Source: Spirosoma luteum DSM 19990 (lineage in GTDB: Bacteria; Bacteroidota; Bacteroidia; Cytophagales; Spirosomataceae). From it: a DNA stretch of 64,000 nucleotides. Position 1 is the first letter of the stretch. The number at the start of each line of letters is the position of its first letter. The notes below the pieces were generated by a model. The model worked only from the letters and a program-made list of their open reading frames with translations, did no database searches and was not told the origin of the DNA. Shown here piece by piece: positions 17,111 to 25,505 of the stretch. Where the stretch lies: the NCBI RefSeq assembly GCF_000374065.1, contig NZ_KB893268.1:181073-245072 (forward strand), written 5' to 3'. The translations under genes and the position numbers were made by a program.

Positions 17111-18421
17111 GTGAAAACTACCCCGATTCAGTACCTGTTTGCTCTTTTACTAACGCTGGGAATGGTGGTGTCCACTACGGCCCAAACGACCGGCGATACC
17201 TTCGTTATTGGCGATCCGCTACCTAATGCCCCCGAGCTTTCTCCGCGTGGTACCTATCCTGTTGGAGTGCGCACGCTGACTGTGACGCACCCGGCGCAGG
17301 TTGATGTGCTGCACCAGACGGACGGTAAACACCCGCTGTACGACCGCCCCCTAACCCTCGAAATCTGGTATCCGGCCCGCCTGCCGACTAATAAACCGGC
17401 TTTGGTGACTTACGAAGAAGTATTTGGCCGGGCCAACGACCCCAAGCGGCCACTCATTCCGTTCACGTTTACGGGTCGCGCCAGTCGTGATGCCGAACCC
17501 GATGCCAGCGGGGGGGCTTATCCGCTGGTTATTGTCTCACACGGCTATCCCGGCTCGCGGTTGCTGCTCACTTACCTGACCGAAAATCTGGCCTCCAAGG
17601 GGTATGTAGTGGTGGCCATTGGCCATACCGAATCAACGTACCGCGATCTGGCTGCTTTTCCCAGCACGCTGGTTAATCGGGCACCCGACGATTTGTTCGT
17701 GCTGAACGAAATGGCTCGCCTGAGTGCCAAAACCGGCAAGACGTTCCTGTCGGGGTTGCTGGATGCCAACAATACCGGGCTGGTGGGTTATTCGATGGGC
17801 GGGTATGGGGCACTCAATGCTACCGGGGCTGGTTTCAGCCCGCAGGCAATGAAACTATTCGGGCAAATGGGCGGAGGTAGCACTGCCCTCGAACCCCGCA
17901 CGATGGACTCACCCACGTACAAAGCATCGCTCGACCCGCGCATCAAAGCCGTGGTGGCTTTTGCCCCCTGGGGGATGGAACGCGGCATGTGGGATGCTGC
18001 CGGACTGGCGGGGCTGACCCTGCCCACACTGTTTGTTGCCGGCAGTAAAGATGATGTGTCGGGTTACGAAAAAGGAATTAAAGCTATTTACGAGGGAGCC
18101 GTCAACGCTGACCGTTATATGCTGACGTATGTCAACGCCCGGCACAACGTAGCGCCCAATCCGCCCCCGGCGGCATCGCTCCTGCCCGGTGTACCGCCCG
18201 AGGAGTATATGCACTACGCCGAACCAGCCTGGAACGAGCACCGGATCAATAACACCAACCAGCACTTCGTTACGGCTTTTCTGGGTATCCACCTCAAAAA
18301 GATGGATTACGCCAGGTACCTGAACCTGCCCGAAACCGACGCTGTTGGCCCGTGGACGGGTTTCAAACCCCGTATGTCGGTAGGGCTTGAGATGCGCCAC
18401 GCGGCACCGGGTGCCCGCTAA
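17111..18421 (+). CDS. Secreted alpha/beta hydrolase (predicted dienelactone hydrolase / PAF-acetylhydrolase-like)
   Basis: A 436-residue protein beginning at a GTG, where a signal peptide starts ([20 protein letters not shown]). Within the alpha/beta hydrolase fold, '[17 protein letters not shown]' (about 138-154) supplies the oxyanion region. '[15 protein letters not shown]' (about 218-232) holds the nucleophile Ser in GYSMGG. 'NARHNVAP' near 345 is the likely catalytic His. The long N-terminal '[16 protein letters not shown]' segment is typical of the COG4188 group. Substrate is unknown; a secreted esterase acting on acylated glycans or lipids is plausible. Downstream is a convergent Gre-factor gene. 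Confidence 0.8.
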   Translation: MKTTPIQYLFALLLTLGMVVSTTAQTTGDTFVIGDPLPNAPELSPRGTYPVGVRTLTVTHPAQVDVLHQTDGKHPLYDRPLTLEIWYPARLPTNKPALVTYEEVFGRANDPKRPLIPFTFTGRASRDAEPDASGGAYPLVIVSHGYPGSRLLLTYLTENLASKGYVVVAIGHTESTYRDLAAFPSTLVNRAPDDLFVLNEMARLSAKTGKTFLSGLLDANNTGLVGYSMGGYGALNATGAGFSPQAMKLFGQMGGGSTALEPRTMDSPTYKASLDPRIKAVVAFAPWGMERGMWDAAGLAGLTLPTLFVAGSKDDVSGYEKGIKAIYEGAVNADRYMLTYVNARHNVAPNPPPAASLLPGVPPEEYMHYAEPAWNEHRINNTNQHFVTAFLGIHLKKMDYARYLNLPETDAVGPWTGFKPRMSVGLEMRHAAPGAR

Positions 18422-18446
18422 GGTTTACAGGGCATCTTAGGCTGGC

Positions 18447-18971
18447 TCACTCAACAGCGTAGGCGATGTCGGTGATGACCATTTCGGTTTCTCCCTTCAC
18501 GGTTCGTAGCGTAATGGTTTCGCCCGTACGTTTTCCCTGCATGCTGCGGGCAATGGGTGCCGTAAAGGCAATAAGCCCGTTTGACGCATCGGCCTCATCG
18601 ACCCCAACCAGCGTGAACCGGCGCGTTTCCCCCACTTTTTTACCTATCCGTGTTTGCAGAGTTACCGTTGCTCCGAAGCGAACTTCGTCGTGGGGCTGGT
18701 TAGCGGGGTCAACAACCCGGGCACTGGCAATGCGCTGATTTAGGTTGCCAATCTTTCCGTTCAACAGGGCTAGTTGCCGCATGCGGTCATTGTCTTCGCT
18801 GCTATCGGTCTGAATTCGGCCGTGCTGAGCTTCCAAATCGCTGAGTTCTTCACGCAGCAGCGCAAGGCCACGGGGTGTAACGTAGTTGATTGTACCCGGT
18901 GGTAGGGGCGCCCGCGCCGGGATAACGACGGGCACATCAGCCGTTTCATTTTTTAAGAAGGCACTGCTCAT
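18447..18971 (-). CDS. GreA/GreB-family transcription elongation factor
   Basis: 174 residues. An N-terminal coiled coil (about 36-85, 'RGLALLREELSDLEAQHGR') carries the tip sequence 'DSSEDND', which keeps the D-x-x-E acidic pair used for backtracked-RNA cleavage. The C-terminal FKBP-like domain contains 'VRFGATVTLQTRIGKKVGE' and ends 'TAPIARSMQGKRTGETITL', the canonical Gre 'SPLARALLGK' region. It rescues paused RNA polymerase in the cytoplasm. A 25-residue extension precedes the coiled coil and differs from standard GreA. It may be a second, specialised Gre paralogue. Confidence 0.88.
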   Translation of the reverse strand: MSSAFLKNETADVPVVIPARAPLPPGTINYVTPRGLALLREELSDLEAQHGRIQTDSSEDNDRMRQLALLNGKIGNLNQRIASARVVDPANQPHDEVRFGATVTLQTRIGKKVGETRRFTLVGVDEADASNGLIAFTAPIARSMQGKRTGETITLRTVKGETEMVITDIAYAVE

Positions 18972-19116
18972 GGTTGAAATGCGGGTTTCATAGCGCTGAT
19001 TAGTCTATCAACGCACCAATTTGTCAGGGATGTTGCGGGATTGGGTATCCCAGCCAGATGGCCTGCTATTGGTATCTCCCTGACCATTTGGCGGCAGCAG
19101 GAGGGGTTACCTATAG

Positions 19117-19162
19117 CAAAAAGCCTCAAAAAGAGCCGGTAAGTTCGTCTTTCTGAGGCTTT
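19117..19162 (-). terminator. Rho-independent terminator after the small hydrophilic gene
   Basis: On the minus strand a 9-bp stem (AAAGCCTCA / TGAGGCTTT), extended by an imperfect inner stem, is followed by a run of five T residues. It lies 22 bp beyond the stop codon at 19184. Confidence 0.75.
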
Positions 19163-19183
19163 CCGACTCTTCTTCCAACCGGG

Positions 19184-19408
19184 TTAACGGTTGTCCGACT
19201 CATTGGTTTGCTGGTGGCTATGGTCACCCTTGTGTGGGTGTTCCACGGAACCGGTGGCATCGTGTTCATCTTCGGTGCTCTGTTTGGTTTTATGCTTACC
19301 CCGTGCCGTTTTGCCCTGTGCTTCGTCGGGCAGGTTGGTATCTAATTCGTATTTCTTGGTTTCGTCGGCGGTCTCGCGAACGGTAGGTTGACTGGCTCCC
19401 TTACTCAT
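19184..19408 (-). CDS. Small hydrophilic, probably disordered protein
   Basis: 74 residues rich in Lys, Glu, Asp, Thr and His (for example 'DETKKYELDTNLPDEAQGKT' and 'EHPHKGDHSHQQTNESDNR'), with no hydrophobic core and therefore probably intrinsically disordered. It has its own strong terminator, which supports it as a real transcript. No named family recognised. The composition recalls small stress- or desiccation-related proteins; this is an impression, not a match. Confidence 0.65.
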   Translation of the reverse strand: MSKGASQPTVRETADETKKYELDTNLPDEAQGKTARGKHKTKQSTEDEHDATGSVEHPHKGDHSHQQTNESDNR

Positions 19409-19554
19409 GTTGTTTGTTTATCTACTGAATTAGTAGTTAACCACTGGTAAAGAACGATTGTTTGCAGGAAGAATAAGTCAACCGGTAATAGAATAAGGGG
19501 CGTCTTCGCGTCACGCAGCTCCGGCTGGTAGCAAGCAGGAGAGGGGAATGCTGG

Positions 19555-21267
19555 TTATTTCTTTCCCGGTTTCGGAAAAACCTGATGCGTGTTGGCCCAC
19601 TGGTGCCACTGGCTTTCCAACTGGCGTACCTTGTCGGGATGCTGAGCCGCTACATCCTGCGTTTCAGATTTGTCGGTGGCCAGGTTGAACAACTGCCAGG
19701 TGCTGTCGCGGCTGGAAGAAACCAGTTTCCAGTCTCCCTGTCGGGCGTACCGGGCGCCAAAGTGCTCATTGAACAGCGATTCATGGCCCTGTGTAGCCTG
19801 ACCCCTGAAAGAGGGTACCAGGCTGATTCCGGTTGTTGGGGTAATAGCGTGTCCCCTGAACGTCGCAGGATACGTAGCACCCGTCAACTCAACAAAAGTG
19901 GACATGAAGTCCATTACATGGCCAACCTGCGCGCTGTAGCTGCCTTTCTTCGCCGTAATCCCTTTTGGCCAGAATGCTACCAGGGGCGTATGCACGCCCC
20001 CTTCGTACGATTCTGCTTTCCAGTACTGGTAGGGCGTATTGGCTACATTCGCCCAGCGCTGCCCGATGGAAGCATAAGAAGTTTCGGCGCCGGGGAGTAG
20101 CTGTTTTTTCAGGTCATACACAATCGGCAGACCGTCTCTGGTTTTGTTGGGACGGTCGAAGCCGGGGCCGTATGCCGCACAGTTTTCGGGACTGGCCCCA
20201 TTGTCCGACAGGAATAAAATTAAGGTATTATCAAGTTGACCCGTTTTGCGCAGGGCCTGAATAATGTGGCCAATGCCCTGATCCATCCGGTCGATCATGG
20301 CGGCATGGACAGCCATAGCCCGGGCATCCCATTGCTTATCCGGGTTTTTCTCCCAGCTCAGGTCGCCCTGCCAGCGTGCGGATAGTTTGGTTTTAGCCGG
20401 GTCTATCAGGCCCAGTTTACTCATCTTCGCGTACCGGGCTTTTCGGATAGCATCCCAGCCGCCCTTATAAGTGTCCTTGTACCTGGCAATATCGGCAGGA
20501 AGGGCCATCAGGGGCCAATGCGGGGCGGTTTCGGCTACATAGATGAAAAAGGGCGACGAGGTTTTGGCGAAGGAGTTAATGTACGCTACCGTTGTATCAC
20601 TGATGGCATCGGTGTGGTAATAATTCTTCGGGACGGTCTTAACGGGTTTGGTGCCACTAACCAGGCTAAACGGGTCAAAGAAATCGACCACACCCCAGAT
20701 ATTGCCGAAGTACTTGTCGAAACCCCGGCTGGTTGGGTACTGGTTGAGGGGGGCGAAGTCGCCGTAGTCTTTCTGATGATTCAGCCAGGCCAGTTGATCA
20801 GCGGGGTTTTTCTGGACGGTGGTATTCGATACGTGCCACTTGCCGGTCATGGCCGTCTGGTAACCGGCAGATTTAAGTACTTCGGCCAGGGTAACGGTGT
20901 TGTCGGTCAGGTGACCCCAGTATCCGGGTTCGTCTTCGGCATCGGTCATTTTACCAATGCCCGCCTGTTGATTATACAAGCCGGTCAACAGGGCTGCGCG
21001 CGTTGGACAGCAACGCGACGTATTATAAAATTGCGTGTAACGAAGACCGTTGTCAGCCAGATAGTCGATGTTTGGGGTGTGGATTTCGCCCCCGTAGCAC
21101 CCTACGTCCGAAAAGCCGAGGTCGTCGGCAAGAATCACGATGATATTGGGCTTACGGGCTGCCTTGGGTGGGGTTAATGACGGTTTACGCTTCCCGAATC
21201 CGCTAAAAAGTAGTAGCGCTACCACAAACATGAGCGGGAATGATATCAGGAACAATTTTTTTTTCAT
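19555..21267 (-). CDS. Secreted sulfatase (arylsulfatase-type, S1 family)
   Basis: 570 residues with an N-terminal signal or anchor (LFLISFPLMFVVALLLFSGF). 'KPNIIVILADDLGFSDVGCY' (39-58) supplies metal-binding D48/D49. The sulfatase signature 'SRCCPTRAALLTG' has C86-C-P88-T-R90, so C86 is the residue converted to formylglycine. Mid-protein 'LILFLSDNGASPENC' carries the second metal site (D-N). The C terminus ends 'HQVFPKPGKK'. It removes sulfate esters from glycans or aryl substrates. The remains of a glycoside hydrolase gene lie directly upstream on the same strand, so an ancestral operon for a sulfated glycan is likely. Confidence 0.92.
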   Translation of the reverse strand: MKKKLFLISFPLMFVVALLLFSGFGKRKPSLTPPKAARKPNIIVILADDLGFSDVGCYGGEIHTPNIDYLADNGLRYTQFYNTSRCCPTRAALLTGLYNQQAGIGKMTDAEDEPGYWGHLTDNTVTLAEVLKSAGYQTAMTGKWHVSNTTVQKNPADQLAWLNHQKDYGDFAPLNQYPTSRGFDKYFGNIWGVVDFFDPFSLVSGTKPVKTVPKNYYHTDAISDTTVAYINSFAKTSSPFFIYVAETAPHWPLMALPADIARYKDTYKGGWDAIRKARYAKMSKLGLIDPAKTKLSARWQGDLSWEKNPDKQWDARAMAVHAAMIDRMDQGIGHIIQALRKTGQLDNTLILFLSDNGASPENCAAYGPGFDRPNKTRDGLPIVYDLKKQLLPGAETSYASIGQRWANVANTPYQYWKAESYEGGVHTPLVAFWPKGITAKKGSYSAQVGHVMDFMSTFVELTGATYPATFRGHAITPTTGISLVPSFRGQATQGHESLFNEHFGARYARQGDWKLVSSSRDSTWQLFNLATDKSETQDVAAQHPDKVRQLESQWHQWANTHQVFPKPGKK

Positions 21268-21269
21268 GC

Positions 21270-21601
21270 TTACTTTTTGCCCGTCAGGGCGTTTATTTTG
21301 CTACTTCGTACTGACTACACGGAGTTCTGTTTGTCCGGTAAATGTCGTGGAACCACACTGCAGGTTCCTTGCCGTTGGGTAGCGGTGTATCCCAGGCAAA
21401 GATGGTATTTGTTTGGCCGGAGACAAACCCCCGGATGATCCCACCAACGTTTTTCGGCTTCAGCATGGGCATGGTCGTCTGAAACAGACTGCCGGTGGTA
21501 ACGTTCTGGTATTTTGCCCTCAACGGCGATCCACGCATCGGCGAGGTGAATAACCTGTTCGAGACGCTCCGAATAACGGGCTTCCCAACGTAGTAAGAAC
21601 T
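21270..21601 (-). pseudogene. Decayed C-terminal remnant of a glycoside hydrolase (cellulase/GH5-like clan)
   Basis: The minus strand encodes a recognisable tail of Bacteroidota glycoside hydrolases across more than one frame. A 'YYVGKPVI' start (near 21595) and then 'GSLFQTTMPMLKPKNVGG', 'GFVSGQTNTIFAWDTPLPNG' and 'PAVWFHDIYRTNRTP' lie in one frame. After 'QYEVAK' that frame hits TAA, while the expected ending 'INALTGKK' and a stop (21270-21272) lie one base out of frame, just 2 nt before the sulfatase ATG. Further decay is visible: the usual Trp before GFV is Arg, in-frame stops precede YYVGKPVI, and no upstream catalytic part exists. Functionally dead. Confidence 0.65.
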
Positions 21602-21676
21602 TCATACCTATGCGTTGGCTAAAAGCAGTGGCCCATTGATCAGGCATCTTTTTGCGAATAAATAGCCAGTTAAAGA

Positions 21677-21705
21677 TTGGTTTCTCTTTTAGTCTAATAA
21701 ATTTG
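21677..21705 (+). promoter_or_regulatory. Promoter of the glucan phosphorylase-like gene
   Basis: TTG at 21677-21679, an 18-nt spacer and a perfect TAAATTTG at 21698-21705. Initiation near 21712 would give a leader of about 26 nt before the ATG at 21738. Confidence 0.65.
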
Positions 21706-21737
21706 GGGTTTAATCCTGTTTTATTCGTCCCCCTTCC

Positions 21738-23396
21738 ATGTCTGTTTCACAACTGCCATCGGCTTTTCGCCATCCCTATTCCTTTGCCCCTGCTTTCCAG
21801 AAATCCGTCGTTTATTTTTCGATGGAGTTTGCTATCGACCAGGCCTTGAAAACCTACTCCGGTGGCCTTGGCTTCCTGGCCGGATCGCACATGAGAAGTG
21901 CCTTCGATGAACGTCAGAACCTGATTGGTATCGGTATTCTCTGGAAGTGTGGCTACTACGATCAGATCCGTCAGGCCGATAACTCAATGGACGTTCAGTT
22001 TCGGGAGAAAATGTACGGGTTCCTGCAGGATACGGGCATTCGATTCACGATTACCATAGCCGGCCGGCCGGTTTGGGTACAGGCGTTCTTTCTCGACCCA
22101 AAGCACTTCAGCACGGTGCCGATGTTTTTCCTGACGACCGATGTGGATGGCAATGATGAAGCCGCCCGCTCGATCTCGTACCGGCTTTACGATGCGGACT
22201 CGGAGCGGAAAGTAGCGCAGTGTATGCTGCTGGGTTTGGGGGGAGCCAGGTTCCTGGATGAACTGCACTATCAGCCTGCCGTCTATCACCTGAACGAAGC
22301 CCACGCCGTGTCGGCGGTTTTTCATCTTTACAAAACGCTGGGTAGTGCTGCTGCCGTGCGGGAGCGGATGGTGTTTACCACGCACACGCCGGAAGAAGCG
22401 GGCAATGAAAAACACGACATTGGTTTTTTGGAGAAGTTAGGCTTTTTTGGCGACTTGCCGCTGGAGGAAGTTCGGCAGATTACGGGCATCAGGGATTCGA
22501 TTTTCAACCACTCTCTGGTGGCGCTTCGGCTGAGCCGGAAGGCCAACGGTGTTTCAAGACTACACGGTGCCGTATCCCGTCTGTTGTGGGGAAGTTACCC
22601 GGATATCTGCGAGATTACGCACATTACCAACGCTCAGAATCATGGCTACTGGGCCGACAGTCAATTGGAAACGGCCCGCCAAACCGGGGATGTCTCGGCC
22701 CTGGCAGCCCGTAAAAAAGCCCTCAAAGAACCATTGTTCACCTTTGTAGCCGATCAGGTAGGTAAACTCTTCGACCCGAACGTGCTGACGATGGTGTGGG
22801 CGCGCCGGTTTGCGGCATACAAACGCCCCGACCTGCTTACGCAGGATGGCGAACGGTTTAAACGGTTGATGAAAAATCGTGATTATCCGCTTCAGATTAT
22901 CTGGGCCGGCAAACCCTATCCCTTCGATGACGGAGCGGCCCGGACGTTCAACCATCTCTACTACCTCAGTCACCTGTATCCGCGTATGGCGGTGTTGACC
23001 GGCTACGAACTCGCCCTGTCCAAAGTTCTCAAAGACGGTGCCGACCTGTGGCTGAATACCCCCATCGTACCCCGCGAAGCATCGGGAACCAGCGGTATGA
23101 CGGCGGCCATGAACGGGGCTGTCAACGTCTCGACCAACGATGGCTGGATTTGTGAGTTCGAAAAAGATAACGGCCCCGAACAGAATGCCTTCATCATACC
23201 CACCGCCCCCGAAGGTAACCCCGATGAGCACGACCGCAATCACCTGTTCCGGCTCCTCGAAGAAGACATACTACCCATGTATTACGAAAGGCCCGCCGAC
23301 TGGCAGGCCCTCCAACTCCGTAGCATGAACGATGTAAACGCTTATTTCACCTCGGCCCGGATGGCGCGGGAATATTACCAGATAATGTACGAATAA
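21738..23396 (+). CDS. glgP: Alpha-glucan phosphorylase family protein lacking the PLP lysine
   Basis: 552 residues, matching the short 'alpha-glucan family phosphorylase' group (GT35-like) rather than the 800-residue classical enzyme. Family features: 'VVYFSMEFAIDQALKTYSGG' near residue 24, 'YHLNEAHAV' near 186, 'TTHTPEEAGNEKHD' near 215, and 'MVWARRFAAYKRPDLL' near 353. The segment that should hold the Schiff-base lysine reads 'PREASGTSGMTAAMNGAVN', with T455 (codon ACG at 23100-23102) in place of Lys. Classical members read SGTS(N/G)MK here. The protein may therefore not bind PLP covalently and could be a glycosyltransferase rather than a phosphorylase. Role in glycogen or maltodextrin metabolism is inferred from the family. 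Confidence 0.85.
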   Translation: MSVSQLPSAFRHPYSFAPAFQKSVVYFSMEFAIDQALKTYSGGLGFLAGSHMRSAFDERQNLIGIGILWKCGYYDQIRQADNSMDVQFREKMYGFLQDTGIRFTITIAGRPVWVQAFFLDPKHFSTVPMFFLTTDVDGNDEAARSISYRLYDADSERKVAQCMLLGLGGARFLDELHYQPAVYHLNEAHAVSAVFHLYKTLGSAAAVRERMVFTTHTPEEAGNEKHDIGFLEKLGFFGDLPLEEVRQITGIRDSIFNHSLVALRLSRKANGVSRLHGAVSRLLWGSYPDICEITHITNAQNHGYWADSQLETARQTGDVSALAARKKALKEPLFTFVADQVGKLFDPNVLTMVWARRFAAYKRPDLLTQDGERFKRLMKNRDYPLQIIWAGKPYPFDDGAARTFNHLYYLSHLYPRMAVLTGYELALSKVLKDGADLWLNTPIVPREASGTSGMTAAMNGAVNVSTNDGWICEFEKDNGPEQNAFIIPTAPEGNPDEHDRNHLFRLLEEDILPMYYERPADWQALQLRSMNDVNAYFTSARMAREYYQIMYE

Positions 23397-23400
23397 TTGA

Positions 23401-24423
23401 TTAGTAGGTAACCTTCAACAGGGCGCCACTCCCCAGGCTGGTGATGTAAGCGGTGTGGGCATCACTTAGTTTCAGATCGGTGGGCAGGTTCAGCTTGTCG
23501 AGCAGGACGGTACTGGTTGCTCCGTTAGCCCGTAACAATCGGCCCGTGTTTGGCGTAAAGCCCATCGGACCAAATACGGCAAACTCGAGCACCAGTGGCT
23601 TGCCATTGCCGTCATTCTCCACATCGACCAGGCTATTGAAGGTTTGCTGATAAATTGTGAGGTTACCCGCGGGATTCATCTGGTACAGGATTGATTTCCC
23701 CGCCGGAAACGGGAACCCGAGCAGGGTGCTGATCAAAAACTGATGCCCATCGTACGTAATGCTGGTGGGTACCGACTGAATAAAGGGCGGGCCCGGCGGG
23801 GGACCAGCCGGGTTGGGATTGGCAATACCCGGTACTTCGGTTACTACGCTCAAATCGCCGGTTTTTGACCGGCGGATAATAGCGTTGGCAGCCGCGTCGG
23901 TAATATACAGCGCACCGTCGGGGCCGAGGGTCAAATTATAGAGGTGCGATTCGCCGGTGTCATTCGTAAAGTTGTGAGCAATGACGAAGGAACGAATATC
24001 CTGCGGAATGAGACTGGCAGCCGGGACGGCGGGGGTAACATCCGTTTTATAAGCCGATAAATCGACCTGGTAAAGCCCTTTTGGATTCAGGAAATAAAGG
24101 GTTTTATCCACGACCAGCAAATGATCGACGGCATCGAGATCGCCCTCGATATTGGTTTGGGAAAAAATACCCGTAACCATCGGATGCTTCTTGCCATCCT
24201 GCGTAATTTCGGACACAGTACCGTCGTTATGGCCAGTGCCCTGTTCGGCCACAAAAACGCGTCCGGTGGCATCCGTTTCTACGCTAATGGGCGCAATCAG
24301 GCCGGTAGCCAGCGTAGTGGTCGTAAACATTGGGTCAGGGGGAGCCGGTATCCGGTGATCCTGACAGCTCATGATCAGACATAGAAGTAAACAGCCAGCC
24401 GGAGCAGATAGGGTAATTTTCAT
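23401..24423 (-). CDS. ScyD/ScyE-like beta-propeller lipoprotein
   Basis: 340 residues from the ATG at 24423, which begins a lipoprotein signal (MKITLSAPAGCLLLCLIMSC). The mature region is NHL/SGL-like beta-propeller sequence: 'LIAPISVETDATGRVFVAEQ', 'SHLYNLTLGPDGALYITDAA', and 'VPTSITYDGHQFLISTLLGF'. This repeats the pattern of the ScyD/ScyE family, named from scytonemin clusters but widespread in bacteria without that pigment. There is no enzymatic motif. It is convergent with the phosphorylase gene (4 bp apart) and has no linked partner. Confidence 0.75.
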   Translation of the reverse strand: MKITLSAPAGCLLLCLIMSCQDHRIPAPPDPMFTTTTLATGLIAPISVETDATGRVFVAEQGTGHNDGTVSEITQDGKKHPMVTGIFSQTNIEGDLDAVDHLLVVDKTLYFLNPKGLYQVDLSAYKTDVTPAVPAASLIPQDIRSFVIAHNFTNDTGESHLYNLTLGPDGALYITDAAANAIIRRSKTGDLSVVTEVPGIANPNPAGPPPGPPFIQSVPTSITYDGHQFLISTLLGFPFPAGKSILYQMNPAGNLTIYQQTFNSLVDVENDGNGKPLVLEFAVFGPMGFTPNTGRLLRANGATSTVLLDKLNLPTDLKLSDAHTAYITSLGSGALLKVTY

Positions 24424-24692
24424 GTTAACTGGTTTTTGGTGTATAGAACAGACTACGGTGGTAGCCACTCAGACCGCACCGATTGTCGTAAATCTACAGA
24501 CTTGGTTGAGTACGTGTGAAACCTATTGAGCAAACGGATTGATTTATGAGCAAACGGTATATGTTGCCGCCAACAGCTGTCAGACCGACTTTTTTAAAGG
24601 CTATTTAATCAAAACGTATGCATGATTCAGGGCTGATTTACGTTAGGTAAAGGCAAGCTGTTTGGCATGAACAGGCAGCTACAACATAGGCT

Positions 24693-25505
24693 ATGAAAAA
24701 TACCGCTACTATTGGGTTACTTGCCGTATTGTGTATTGGACTGGCCGTTTTTTCCTGCAATACCGTAAATCCTGATAGTACGAATACGACGGGGAAGCTT
24801 CGTCTCGCGTTCGATAACAGGCTGGGCGCATCTGACCTGAATCTGAGAACCGGCTCGTATCAAAATGACGCTGGTGAAGCGTTCTCCATCACTAAATTCA
24901 ACTACTTCGTCAGCAATATTCGCCTTCGCAAGGCGGATGGCAGTGAGTATGTGGTGCCGCAGGATAGTAGTTATTTTTTGATTCAGGAGGAAAAACCAGT
25001 ATCCCAAACGATTACGTTATCCAACATACCCGTAGGTGATTATACGAGTCTGACGTTTATGGTAGGCGTAGACAGCCTGCGCAGCCTGGCCGACATCAGC
25101 AAACGGACGGGGGTGCTCGATCCGGGTTTAAACGATGGCATGTACTGGGAGTGGAACTCGGGCTATATTTTTATGAAGCTGGAGGGACAATCGGCCTCGG
25201 CACCCGCCACACAGAACAATACATTTTTTTACCATGTCGGTGGGTTTGGGGGTGGGTATAACGGCAAGAAAACCATTAACAACCTGCGTACGGTTACACT
25301 CTCCTTCAATAATGACGTGGCGAAGGTGCAGGCTGCGTCGACGCCAACCGTCCAGCTCACGACCGACGCCCTGACCGTATTCAACGGTCCAACTAAACTG
25401 AGCATTGCCGAACACTCATCCGTCATGTTCGACCCGTACTCAACTAACATCGCCAATAATTACGCACGGATGTTCACCTACACACGTATTCAGACTAGCC
25501 TGTGA
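24693..25505 (+). CDS. MbnP-like copper-binding lipoprotein
   Basis: 270 residues with a lipoprotein signal (lipobox 'AVFSC', C22). The mature part has the MbnP beta-sandwich pattern: 'GKLRLAFDNRLGASDL', 'FSITKFNYFVSNIRLRKADG', 'SFLIQ'-type strand ('SYFLIQEE'), and the hallmark 'GMYWEWNSGYIFMKLEG' with W152 and W154. In methanotroph MbnP, a Trp is oxidised to kynurenine by the dihaem partner MbnH and contributes to copper binding. The downstream gene here is exactly that type of partner and overlaps this stop codon (GTGA). No methanobactin genes are present, so it is probably a stand-alone periplasmic copper system. Confidence 0.88.
   Translation: MKNTATIGLLAVLCIGLAVFSCNTVNPDSTNTTGKLRLAFDNRLGASDLNLRTGSYQNDAGEAFSITKFNYFVSNIRLRKADGSEYVVPQDSSYFLIQEEKPVSQTITLSNIPVGDYTSLTFMVGVDSLRSLADISKRTGVLDPGLNDGMYWEWNSGYIFMKLEGQSASAPATQNNTFFYHVGGFGGGYNGKKTINNLRTVTLSFNNDVAKVQAASTPTVQLTTDALTVFNGPTKLSIAEHSSVMFDPYSTNIANNYARMFTYTRIQTSL

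Noticed and set aside
21315..21647. 110-residue minus-strand frame (MPDQWATAFSQ...) as a gene
   Set aside because: Its second half is out of frame with the recognisable glycoside hydrolase tail on the same strand, so I treat the region as a decayed gene.
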